Below the pieces are notes generated by a model. It did not search any database, was not told the origin of the DNA, and was given only the letters and a program-made list of their open reading frames with translations. A stretch of DNA of 6,408 bases from contig JAPUFZ010000051.1 in the NCBI GenBank assembly GCA_027293245.1, forward strand, positions 1 through 6,408, in the 5' to 3' direction. This stretch comes from Gammaproteobacteria bacterium. GTDB lineage: Bacteria > Pseudomonadota > Gammaproteobacteria > GCA-001735895. Shown here one piece after another: positions 1 to 6,359 of this stretch (position 1 is the stretch's first letter; each line of letters opens with the position of its first letter). Position numbers and translations under genes: made by a program.

Positions 1-333
1 CATTGGATGTGGTATGTTTTTCCGCAATACGATGGCCTCGGGTTCAGTTCGACCTCGAGGCACTATGCGATAAAAAGCCGGGAAGAGGCTGAGGCTTACC
101 TCGGTGACCCCGTTCTCGGCCCCAGGCTCGGCGAGTGTGTCGACGCCTTGCTGGTTGTCACCGGCAGGACCGCACACGAGATATTTGGATCACCGGACGA
201 CATCAAGTTGAAATCATGCATGACATTATTTGCCCACATTTCAGCCGGTGGGTCGGCGTTTGAGCAAGTCCTGGATAAATATTTCGACGGCCACCGGGAT
301 TTAAAGACTCTCGAGTTGGTTCGGGGATGTTGA
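1..333 (+). CDS. DUF1810 family protein, 3' part only
   Basis: The reading frame is open from the first base of the window (His-Trp precede the first Met at position 7), so the gene starts upstream and the Met is internal. The visible 110 residues contain the hallmarks of DUF1810: the N-terminal HWMWYVFPQ block, then SRHYAI, then a run around YLGDPVLGPRLGEC, then EIFGSPDDIKLKSCMTLFA, and LDKYFDG near the C-terminus. Family members are usually about 140 residues, so roughly 30-40 are missing at the N-terminus. The function is unknown. Some members have been auto-annotated as 'calpastatin', which has no support here. The gene converges on the next one with a 62-base gap. That gap holds a small inverted repeat (GTTGAA/TTCAAC, 329-347) without a T-tract. 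The family call is from recognised motifs and is firm; no role can be assigned. Confidence 0.9.
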   Translation, partial: HWMWYVFPQYDGLGFSSTSRHYAIKSREEAEAYLGDPVLGPRLGECVDALLVVTGRTAHEIFGSPDDIKLKSCMTLFAHISAGGSAFEQVLDKYFDGHRDLKTLELVRGC

Positions 334-395
334 ATTGCACGTTCAACTGACCCACCCTGATTAGACATTAGTACCCTCCCCGGGCGCATATCAGG

Positions 396-863
396 CTATT
401 GTATATCGCCGATGGCGATAGCCTGCCATTTCGCCTCACGCAATAGCCATTCCTCATCTTTGATCAACTGCAACTCGAATTCATAGATCTGTGCCCTCAG
501 ACTGGAGAGCGTCGTGAGGTCGGATATTAGGGTACCTGCCATCGCTACATACAGGCTAACCTGGGCCTGCTTATCGGACAGAAAATTAATCTCTTTCAAT
601 TTTGTAAACAGGTAGATATTTTTATGTCTGAAGAAATAGAGGCGAAGTAGCCTTGTCAGCTGAGCTTTATTTATTCCCCTGAGATCGAGGTAGTTGTCAT
701 GAATTAATTCAGCCAGGTCATCGGCGCTGCGATTCTCGGCGGCCGTAACGCCAGTCTCAATGTACTGCCTTATCTGGTCTTCCGGGGAATTTTCAGAATC
801 TAAAAATAACCAGAGTAACAGGGCAATCGATAAAAAGGATATGATAAGGACTTTTCTAATCAT
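396..863 (-). CDS. small membrane-anchored protein, NTF2-like look, function unknown
   Basis: This encodes 155 residues. Residues about 4-21 (IRKVLIISFLSIALLLWLF) form one hydrophobic helix after a short basic N-terminus, as in a signal anchor or uncleaved signal peptide. There is no obvious AxA cleavage site and no lipobox Cys. The rest should therefore lie in the periplasm. It begins with amphipathic helices (PEDQIRQYIETGVTAAENR, then DDLAELIHDNYLD) and ends in alternating strands (QAQVSLYVAM, AQIYEFELQLIKDEEWLLREAKWQ). This helix-then-sheet order, ending in a W-x-L-x-x-A-x-W strand, is typical of NTF2-like/SnoaL-like proteins, which are scaffold or ligand-binding folds. The fold call is inferred from pattern, not from a search. 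The start Met is followed at once by the anchor; the ribosome site upstream is weak (GGTG). It is divergent from the chaC-like gene and convergent with the DUF1810 gene, so it is probably transcribed alone. Confidence 0.8.
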   Translation of the reverse strand: MIRKVLIISFLSIALLLWLFLDSENSPEDQIRQYIETGVTAAENRSADDLAELIHDNYLDLRGINKAQLTRLLRLYFFRHKNIYLFTKLKEINFLSDKQAQVSLYVAMAGTLISDLTTLSSLRAQIYEFELQLIKDEEWLLREAKWQAIAIGDIQ

Positions 864-965
864 GATTCTGACACCATACTAACTACCGGGTAAATATCCA
901 GTTTTCGCCAGTAATCACAGGTTCACTATTACTCGATATCATTGTCAACATCCAGAGATTAACCA

Positions 966-1562
966 ATGTCCTTAAATACCTTTGAAGAAAACCGACGCAG
1001 GTGCCAGTTGAGCGAAAGCGATCAGGTATGGTTGTTCGGATACGGCTCCTTGATCTACCTGGTAGATTTCCCCTATCTGGAGACCAGGCCCGCGAGCATT
1101 CACGGCTGGAGCCGCCGGTTCTGGCAGGCTTCGCACGATCACCGTGGCACCGAAATGAATCCCGGTCGAGTGGTTACCCTGATCGAAGATACGGATGCAG
1201 TTTGCGGCGGCATGGCGTTTCTGGTTGAAGGGTCAGTGTTCGAACAGCTCGATGTACGCGAAAAAAATGGTTATCTCCGTTTCACCACTGAAATAACCTT
1301 TGACGACGGTACGCATGCCAACGGCCTGGTGTATATCGCGACCCCGGAAAATGACGCAGTCCTGGGCGAAGCCAGCGAGCATGAGATCGCCCGGCAGATT
1401 TGTGCTGCGCAGGGTCGAAGCGGGACAAACCGGGAATACCTGATCGAACTGGCAATAGCCCTCAGGAAAATGGGCCTCGAAGACCCGCATGTATTCGATA
1501 TTGAAATGCATATCGATCGAATCACCCAACAGGAAACTCCCTCGCCGGGGCGGATCAAATGA
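966..1562 (+). CDS. chaC: ChaC-type gamma-glutamylcyclotransferase (glutathione-degrading)
   Basis: This encodes 198 residues, close to the usual length of the ChaC family. Family enzymes cleave the gamma-glutamyl bond of glutathione in the cytoplasm, giving 5-oxoproline and Cys-Gly. Visible signatures are the glycine-rich substrate loop VWLFGYGSLI (residues 21-30), then HGWSRRFWQASHDHRGT (46-62), PGRVVTLI (66-73), the strand around CGGMAFLV (80-87), and LDVREKNGY (95-103). In LDVREKNGY, Glu99 sits at the place of the catalytic Glu. A C-terminal helix carries NREYLIELAIALRKMGLEDPH, also typical. There is no signal peptide or membrane segment. The ATG is preceded by AGAG at 954-957 with an 8-base spacer, a modest ribosome site. 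The gene is separated by 131 bases from the next cluster and is probably not part of it. The enzyme class is firm. Exact substrate preference (glutathione versus other gamma-glutamyl peptides) is inferred from family. Confidence 0.93.
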   Translation: MSLNTFEENRRRCQLSESDQVWLFGYGSLIYLVDFPYLETRPASIHGWSRRFWQASHDHRGTEMNPGRVVTLIEDTDAVCGGMAFLVEGSVFEQLDVREKNGYLRFTTEITFDDGTHANGLVYIATPENDAVLGEASEHEIARQICAAQGRSGTNREYLIELAIALRKMGLEDPHVFDIEMHIDRITQQETPSPGRIK

Positions 1563-1635
1563 TAATAGCTTTTGCAAGGGTTGCGTTTTAAATTAGAAAA
1601 TAGGAAGTAGGCAGTAGCCCGGTAAAGGGCCTGGT

Positions 1636-1656
1636 TTGACATTGTACGAAGTGTCA
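1636..1656 (+). promoter_or_regulatory. possible -35 element with overlapping dyad upstream of the MoxR gene
   Basis: A perfect TTGACA lies at 1636-1641, 52 bases before the GTG start of the MoxR gene. It overlaps a short dyad, TGACA (1637-1641) with TGTCA (1652-1656). The only other same-strand gap in the cluster is 68 bases, so this 131-base region is the natural place for the operon promoter. The weakness is the -10 side: no good TATAAT-like hexamer sits 16-18 bases downstream (CAATTC at 17). TCTATT at 1663 is too far for a standard sigma-70 promoter. It may be an activator-dependent promoter, an operator, or chance. Confidence 0.25.
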
Positions 1657-1683
1657 GGCAATTCTATTGATAACCTAATTAAC

Positions 1684-1687
1684 GGAG
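1684..1687 (+). promoter_or_regulatory. ribosome binding site deciding a GTG start
   Basis: GGAG lies six bases before the GTG at 1694. An in-frame TAA at 1676-1678 excludes any earlier start. The first in-frame ATG is codon 19, inside the conserved N-terminal helix of the family. GTG at 1694 is therefore the best start. Confidence 0.8.
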
Positions 1688-1693
1688 TATTTT

Positions 1694-2629
1694 GTGGATC
1701 AGGCTAAAGAAATCATCGATAAATTACATGCTAATCTGGCCAAAATAATGCTTGGGCAGGGTAGGAACCTGCATTGGCTCTTAGCTGCCTTCAGCTCGGG
1801 TGGGCATGTTTTACTGGAGGATGTTCCGGGGACCGGGAAAACGACCCTGGCGAAAGCCCTGTCTCTTTCCTGTCATGCCGATTTTCAACGAATCCAGTTT
1901 ACCCCCGATTTGTTGCCCTCGGACATCCTGGGTATATCCATATACGATCAACATGAAAGTTCATTTCGATTCGAGCCCGGCCCTGTCTTCTGTCATGTTC
2001 TGCTTGCGGATGAAATTAATCGAGCCTCTCCAAGAACCCAATCGGCGCTATTAGAGGCCATGGCCGAAAACCAGGTCACCATTGAACGTGATATCAGGCT
2101 GTTGCCCGATCCATTCTTTGTTATCGCGACGCAGAATCCGGTCGAATTTCATGGCACCTATCCCTTGCCTGAAGCGCAACTGGACCGATTCGCGATGAAG
2201 TTCAGCCTCGGGTACGTCACCAACGACGAGGAGGTGAACATTTTAAAATCACAAAGCCGGCGACATCCCTTAGAGTCAATCGAAGCCTGTATTACGGTTG
2301 AGGAAATATTACATTTAAAGACTGTAGTTAAAAATATCCGTATCAGTGATGAGCTCTATCATTATATCGTATCGCTGGTGTCAGCTACGCGAAACCGGAC
2401 CGATGTCAAATTGGGCGCCAGCCCGAGGGCATCTCTGGTATTGATGCGCTGCGCTCAGGCACTCTCCCTAATAGATGGCTTTGATTATGTTACTCCGGAC
2501 AGCATCCAGGAACTCGCGGTCCCGGTTATTGCTCATAGATTAGGACTGGATTCCCAGAGTCAATTTTCAGGGGTGGACAGTAGATCGGTGATCAGGGATG
2601 TGGTGGACAGTGTACCGGTCCCGGCATAG
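1694..2629 (+). CDS. MoxR-family AAA+ ATPase
   Basis: This encodes 311 residues, a normal MoxR length, with a GTG start supported by a well-placed GGAG and an upstream in-frame stop. AAA+ landmarks are in order. Walker A is EDVPGTGKT (42-50, Lys49). Walker B is VLLADEINR (102-110, Asp106 and Glu107). Sensor 1 is at Asn148 in FVIATQNP. The arginine-finger block is LPEAQLDRF with Arg165. Sensor 2 is GASPRAS (241-247, Arg245) in the C-terminal lid. All residues needed for ATP binding and hydrolysis appear present. MoxR ATPases are cytoplasmic, chaperone-like hexamers that act on partner proteins, often a neighbouring VWA- or DUF58-type protein. Here the DUF58 gene follows 68 bases downstream on the same strand, with the transglutaminase-like gene after it, so those are the likely partners. 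The family is certain; the client is inferred from gene order. Confidence 0.96.
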   Translation: MDQAKEIIDKLHANLAKIMLGQGRNLHWLLAAFSSGGHVLLEDVPGTGKTTLAKALSLSCHADFQRIQFTPDLLPSDILGISIYDQHESSFRFEPGPVFCHVLLADEINRASPRTQSALLEAMAENQVTIERDIRLLPDPFFVIATQNPVEFHGTYPLPEAQLDRFAMKFSLGYVTNDEEVNILKSQSRRHPLESIEACITVEEILHLKTVVKNIRISDELYHYIVSLVSATRNRTDVKLGASPRASLVLMRCAQALSLIDGFDYVTPDSIQELAVPVIAHRLGLDSQSQFSGVDSRSVIRDVVDSVPVPA

Positions 2630-2680
2630 GTTTGCCTGCCTTGTCATATCGGCCCAACAGCATGGCAATAACAGGTCTAT

Positions 2681-2686
2681 AAGGAG
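2681..2686 (+). promoter_or_regulatory. ribosome binding site of the DUF58 gene, long spacer
   Basis: A strong AAGGAG lies 11 bases before the ATG at 2698, somewhat longer than the usual 5-9. The next in-frame ATG (2713) would be 26 bases away, so 2698 remains the best start. Confidence 0.65.
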
Positions 2687-2697
2687 CCCGAATACCG

Positions 2698-4038
2698 ATG
2701 CTATCGAAGCTGATGCTCAAACAATATCACCAGGTATACCGAATTTCGCAATGGCTGCGAAATCATTTCACCTACCTCGGTCATGTGGTGCTGATTATCA
2801 TGTTGTTGTCTGCCGCATTTGGAGTCGATACCACGGCAACAACAACTTATCAGCTATTTGTATTGATGCTGGTGTTGCTGGTTTTTGCATTTCTGAACAG
2901 TCGATTTACGCGCCTGGAGATATCGTCAATCCGAAATCTGCCGCGTTATTTTACCGCCGGCGAGAAAGGTCGTTACACCGTCACGCTTGAAAATAAAAAA
3001 GGCTCCAGTTACCAAAATTTGGCCTTGATCGAGCAACTTTTGGGCACGCCACCGGATGCAGCAGAACTGGACAAGTGGTTTCGGCTATCTCAAAAACCTT
3101 TTTTCAAAAGAGGGTTGAGTTTCAGACGCTGGAGACAGTATTTTGTGCACAGCAGGGGTGGCGTAATTCCTGAATTACCGATTGCTTCATTACCGCCAAA
3201 AGGTTCCGCAAATAAAATAAAAATCAATATTGAATTTACGCCCTTAAGGCGGGGTAAATTAAGTTTTGAAGGCATTTACATTGCCTGTCCTGACCGACTC
3301 GGCCTTTATCGGGGTTTGACATTTATCCCCGACTATCAATCATGCATGATTTTACCCCGGCGATACCCGGTCGCGCGGTTAAAACTTGCGGGCAACAGAA
3401 AGTATCAGGCCGGCGGTATTTCTCTGGCAAACTCGGTCGGCGATTCCTCCGAGTTTGTATCGCTACGAGAATACCGTAAAGGTGATCCGCTCAACACAGT
3501 GCATTGGAAAAGTTATGCACGACACGGGGAACTGGTGGTAAAGCAATACCAGGATGAGTATTTCGCGCGGCGAGCACTGGTGCTAGATACTTTTGCCGGT
3601 GATCTCAACAATGACTACTTCGAAGCAGCCGTGTCGGTTGCTGCTTCTGTATGTATGAGTGAACGAGAGACCGATTCGCTACTCGATTTAATGTTTGTCG
3701 GAGAAGAAGCACATTGTTTTACTTCGGGCCGTGGGGTTGATCACATGCCGCACATCCAGGAAATCCTGGCTTCGGTACAAAGATGCGATTCCGATTTTCT
3801 GCAACTCGAGAAGGCTGTCACTAGTAACATCCATTTGTGCAGCAGCGTGGTATGCGTATTGATGAGTTGGGATAAAGAGCGACGGGCACTGATCCAACTG
3901 CTGCAGAATAATAATATGCCACTGGCTGTATTTTTGATACACGATGGTTCTGTCCGCGCAGAGTCGATAGAAAATCGGCCTGAGCTGTTTTACCTGGTCG
4001 ACTATCGCAGCATCGCTTCCGATTTGAGTGCAGTATGA
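2698..4038 (+). CDS. DUF58 domain protein with two N-terminal membrane helices
   Basis: This encodes 446 residues. Two hydrophobic stretches, about 26-41 (YLGHVVLIIMLLSAAF) and 51-67 (YQLFVLMLVLLVFAFLN), form a hairpin anchor with basic residues outside both ends. That places the rest mainly in the cytoplasm. Residues about 75-215 are strand-rich (RNLPRYFTAGEKGRYTVTLENK, then INIEFTPLRRGKLSFEGIYIACPDRLGLYR), as in the Ig-like region that precedes DUF58 in this subfamily. The DUF58 core is GDSSEFVSLREYRKGDP (248-264), then NTVHWKSYARHGELVVKQY (266-284), then ALVLDT (293-298). The latter resembles the first strand of a von Willebrand A-like fold. The stop overlaps the next start by four bases (ATGA, 4035-4038). 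Partnership with the upstream MoxR ATPase is a known association of the families. The molecular role is not established; no enzymatic motif is visible. Confidence 0.93.
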   Translation: MLSKLMLKQYHQVYRISQWLRNHFTYLGHVVLIIMLLSAAFGVDTTATTTYQLFVLMLVLLVFAFLNSRFTRLEISSIRNLPRYFTAGEKGRYTVTLENKKGSSYQNLALIEQLLGTPPDAAELDKWFRLSQKPFFKRGLSFRRWRQYFVHSRGGVIPELPIASLPPKGSANKIKINIEFTPLRRGKLSFEGIYIACPDRLGLYRGLTFIPDYQSCMILPRRYPVARLKLAGNRKYQAGGISLANSVGDSSEFVSLREYRKGDPLNTVHWKSYARHGELVVKQYQDEYFARRALVLDTFAGDLNNDYFEAAVSVAASVCMSERETDSLLDLMFVGEEAHCFTSGRGVDHMPHIQEILASVQRCDSDFLQLEKAVTSNIHLCSSVVCVLMSWDKERRALIQLLQNNNMPLAVFLIHDGSVRAESIENRPELFYLVDYRSIASDLSAV

Positions 4039-5960
4039 AGTACTCGACATTTTTCGTAGGGACCAGTATTGGTATCTGGGGGTGGTTCAACCAGACGTGG
4101 CTGGTGGCAGGCATACTGATCGCACTGGTGCTGCTAAATCCGCTAATCAGCTGGCGCTGGGATCTGAACCGAAAACAAATTTATCGTGTTGTGGATTTAA
4201 GCGCTGTACTGACGCTTGTTATGCTCGTCTATGGTTACCTGACTAACAGCGATACCAATCCGATATACAGCATCTTGAAGTGGTTGCCGGTTTTGATTGC
4301 GCCGGTTTTGCTGGCTCAGATTTATAGCCTGCGCAATCGCCTGCCGATGGCTGCGTTGTTTTACGCCATGCGCAGTGATGACTTTCGTGACCACAGGGAA
4401 ATTGATTTTAGCTTGCCGTTTGCGACACTGGCGCTAATGGCCGCTGGCGCCGCCAACGCCCAGTCAATGGAATATTTCGTCCTGGTAGCCATCTTCGTCG
4501 GGGCGATTATATGGCTTGAACATCCAGGGCAATTCAGCAAGCTTGCGCTGGTTTTAATTTTTTCAACTGCAGTAGTAGTCTCTTACTTTGGCCATCATGG
4601 ATTAACGCAACTACATGCTTATGTCCAGGCAAAATCAATTGAATTTATCGATGACTGGTCAACCAATCCCTTTAAGAACTCCACCTCGATTGGGCAAATA
4701 GGCGAGTTAAAATTATCTGATCAAATCGAATTTCATGTCGTCGCCGATGGGCCGCTGTTGTTACATCAAAGCAGTTACAATTTGTATGGTAACAATGTGT
4801 GGCATGCCTCAGATATCATGTTCAAGCCTTACGATAACCTGGCAACAGCTAATGCAGACAATCTGAAACATCTGGAAATTATACAGGGCTTTGGGGCAGA
4901 CCTGGTCCTGGCCTTGCCGGATGGAATTGCAGCAATTGAAGGGCTGGAAAGCTCGACGATAACGCGGACCGATCTGGGTGTTTTTAAGATATCAGAACCC
5001 CCTCCCTGGGCGCGGTATCAGGTCAAATATTCCGGTATCAGGCTATCTGACGAAACCCGTACTGACCTGCGTATCCCTGACCAACACAGGCATTGGTTGA
5101 GCAGCGTATCTGAAAAGTTAGGACTGCAAAACCAGTCCCCGGAGCAGATAGCTACAACAATTAAAGCTTATTTCCTGAATCAGTTTTCCTATACCTTGTA
5201 TACGCCAAATCAATCTGATGCCGATCAGGCATTAACCGAGTTTATGCATGAACGCCATGCCGGGCATTGTGAATATTTTGCCATGGCCCCCGTGTTTCTA
5301 CTGCGCTATTCGGGTATTCCAGCACGCCTGGCCAATGGCTATTCGGTCCAGGAATATGACCCGGCATCAGGCATGTATATTGTGCGGCGCAGGCACTCAC
5401 ATGCCTGGGCGATTGCGAAAATAGGTGGAAGCTGGAGGGCTGTAGACACCACTCCTTCACAATGGATTGAGGTAGAAGCTGAAAATGCAGGCAAATTCCA
5501 GGCGCTGTCAGACTGGTTTTACAACGGGTTTTCTCGGATTAATCAATGGCGCGTACAGGCCGGCATAGCTGGATTCAAAATAGTCTTTGGGATTTTCCTG
5601 GTAATCCTGTTCAGTTACCTGGGCTGGTTTCTGTATAAAGGCAAGCGACGACCTGACTCGTCTAAGATTTCTGAAGTTATAAGAAGTGATGGGAAAAACT
5701 GGTCGGGTTCAGATTCCGAGTTTTTTCTAATCGAGCGGTATTATAAGCAGAGGGGACAAGCAAGAAACGAGAACGAAAGTATTTTTAGCTGGGCCAGGCG
5801 CATGCGTGACACCGATCTGGAAAATATCGTCCAGCTACATTACCGTTATCGTTTTGATCCGCTCGGTTTGTCGGAAAAACAGAGAGGAAATCTCCAGGCA
5901 AGTGTTAAACAATGGCTGGAGAAAATGCAAATCCACAATAGAGAGGTATTGCATGACTAG
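4035..5960 (+). CDS. TgpA-like membrane protein with periplasmic transglutaminase-like domain
   Basis: This encodes 641 residues, similar to TgpA-type proteins. The N-terminal part (about 1-188) is hydrophobic, with roughly six membrane segments (near 21-36, 54-70, 83-97, 127-141, 147-161, 169-185). Residues about 190-510 should be periplasmic. They hold the transglutaminase-like core with an intact triad: Cys412 in HAGHCEYFA, His456 in RRRHSHAW and Asp471 in RAVDTTPS. A last helix (about 513-534) leads to a basic stop (KGKRRP) and a cytoplasmic tail like DUF4129 (FFLIERYYKQRG, SIFSWARRMRD, LHYRYRFDPLG). The start overlaps the DUF58 stop and has no good ribosome site of its own, so translation is probably coupled. 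TgpA of Pseudomonas aeruginosa is the known comparator; its physiological substrate is unknown and cell-envelope material is the usual guess. The domain call is firm. Whether the protein cross-links, hydrolyses or does something else is open. Confidence 0.93.
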   Translation: MKYSTFFVGTSIGIWGWFNQTWLVAGILIALVLLNPLISWRWDLNRKQIYRVVDLSAVLTLVMLVYGYLTNSDTNPIYSILKWLPVLIAPVLLAQIYSLRNRLPMAALFYAMRSDDFRDHREIDFSLPFATLALMAAGAANAQSMEYFVLVAIFVGAIIWLEHPGQFSKLALVLIFSTAVVVSYFGHHGLTQLHAYVQAKSIEFIDDWSTNPFKNSTSIGQIGELKLSDQIEFHVVADGPLLLHQSSYNLYGNNVWHASDIMFKPYDNLATANADNLKHLEIIQGFGADLVLALPDGIAAIEGLESSTITRTDLGVFKISEPPPWARYQVKYSGIRLSDETRTDLRIPDQHRHWLSSVSEKLGLQNQSPEQIATTIKAYFLNQFSYTLYTPNQSDADQALTEFMHERHAGHCEYFAMAPVFLLRYSGIPARLANGYSVQEYDPASGMYIVRRRHSHAWAIAKIGGSWRAVDTTPSQWIEVEAENAGKFQALSDWFYNGFSRINQWRVQAGIAGFKIVFGIFLVILFSYLGWFLYKGKRRPDSSKISEVIRSDGKNWSGSDSEFFLIERYYKQRGQARNENESIFSWARRMRDTDLENIVQLHYRYRFDPLGLSEKQRGNLQASVKQWLEKMQIHNREVLHD

Positions 5961-5991
5961 CCCCAGAATCTTCTGCTGGGAATGGGTATGA
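5953..5991 (+). other. 12-codon reading frame overlapping the end of the transglutaminase gene
   Basis: An ATG inside the last codons of the preceding gene (5953) follows AGAGG (5942-5946) with a six-base spacer. It opens only 12 codons (MTSPRIFCWEWV) before TGA. The start geometry is that of a coupled downstream gene, but the frame is closed at once and the following sequence has many stops. It may be the remnant of a lost fourth gene, a leader-like peptide, or chance. I do not recognise the peptide. Confidence 0.2.
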
Positions 5992-6098
5992 AATTGATTT
6001 TGACCAGGGTATGGGAGCCTGGTCTTACAACGGAAAATGTGATTGGTCAGTTAATGATCATGCTGTTCATAAAGTTAGAAAACCGGTACATAATATAG
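5988..6098 (+). CDS. doubtful 36-residue reading frame
   Basis: ATG to TAG gives MKLILTRVWEPGLTTENVIG and then QLMIMLFIKLENRYII. The region before the ATG (GGGAATGGGT) is at best a weak ribosome site. The frame covers the hairpin at 6002-6024. Nothing in the peptide is recognised, and an open frame of this length is expected by chance. It is listed only because it is the longest forward-strand frame I found in the gap after the operon. Confidence 0.12.
   Translation: MKLILTRVWEPGLTTENVIGQLMIMLFIKLENRYII
6002..6024 (+). terminator. possible hairpin terminator after the three-gene cluster
   Basis: GACCAGG (6002-6008) and CCTGGTC (6018-6024) form a perfect 7-bp stem with a 9-base loop, 42 bases after the stop of the transglutaminase-like gene. 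The trailing sequence is TTACAACGG rather than a T-run, so it is not a canonical intrinsic terminator. It could instead stabilise the mRNA end or be chance. Confidence 0.35.
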
Positions 6099-6117
6099 GA
6101 TCAGTAAGTATCGCCGG

Positions 6118-6359
6118 TCACTGCTGTCCCGTTAACTTTCGATGAATTCGGCTAGAAGCCTTATTGATAAAAGCCAGATGGATGCTTAGAAGCCTGGGAG
6201 ACATGAAAATCAAAAAAGTCCCGTCATTCCGGACAGCGTTTTTTGCTGATCCTGCGCGGCCCGCCGGAATCCATGTTTTTCAACGGTTTACTGGATACCG
6301 CGGTCCGACGCTTCGGCCTACGCCGGCATGACGGATTTTAGTTAACGCGACAGCAGTGA
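6118..6359. mobile_element. MITE-like element with 20-bp terminal inverted repeats
   Basis: The left end TCACTGCTGTCCCGTTAACT (6118-6137) matches the reverse complement of the right end (6340-6359) at 19 of 20 positions; the only mismatch is C versus G at the twelfth base. The enclosed 242 bp have no transposase frame. This fits a non-autonomous element moved by a DDE transposase supplied elsewhere. The ends remind me of IS4-like elements, but that is memory, not a search. No clear target-site duplication is visible: the flanks are CGCCGG on the left and AAAAAATATG on the right. The element may thus be old, or its true boundary may differ by a few bases. A 9-base direct repeat, TAGAAGCCT, occurs twice within its left arm (6153-6161 and 6187-6195). 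Confidence 0.6.
6220..6334. repeat. nested dispersed palindromic repeat (GTCATTCCGG type)
   Basis: CCGTCATTCCGG (6221-6232) pairs with CCGGCATGACGG (6323-6334) at 11 of 12 positions. Further in, CGGAATCCA (6265-6273) pairs with TGGATACCG (6292-6300) at 8 of 9, leaving an 18-base loop. ACCGCGGT (6297-6304) is itself a perfect palindrome. Such arms (GTCATTCCGG, GGAATCCA, CTGGAT, CGCCGGcATGACGG) are typical of high-copy intergenic palindromic repeats in many proteobacteria. The repeat lies wholly inside the larger inverted-repeat element, with only five bases between its right end and the outer right terminus. Confidence 0.7.

Noticed and set aside
329..347. 6-bp inverted repeat GTTGAA/TTCAAC at the end of the DUF1810 gene, as a terminator
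   Set aside because: The stem is AT-rich and short, and no T-run follows on either strand.
96..389. Reverse-strand 97-residue frame opposite the DUF1810 fragment
   Set aside because: It is antisense to conserved coding sequence, with no recognisable motif and no ribosome site.
868..896. CTGACA with TAAATA at 17-base spacing as a promoter for the ChaC gene
   Set aside because: The -10 matches consensus at only 3 of 6 positions; in AT-rich intergenic DNA this is expected by chance.
943..948. TTGACA on the reverse strand, as a promoter for the anchored NTF2-like gene
   Set aside because: The hexamer is perfect, but no -10-like hexamer occurs at 15-18 bases (TGAACC at 17), so it was not listed as a promoter.
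1574..1630. Short hairpins after the ChaC gene (GCAA-GGG-TTGC and GCCC-GGTAAA-GGGC) as terminators
   Set aside because: Each has only four base pairs. The first is followed by GTTTTA, but the stem is too weak to call.
1233..1642. Two reverse-strand frames of 114 and 123 residues opposite the ChaC gene
   Set aside because: Both lie antisense to a gene with clear family motifs and show no protein-like pattern of their own.
2598..2990. 130-residue forward reading frame across the gap between the MoxR and DUF58 genes
   Set aside because: It overlaps the end of one well-supported gene and the start of another in a different frame, has no recognisable domain, and its composition is that of an out-of-frame translation.
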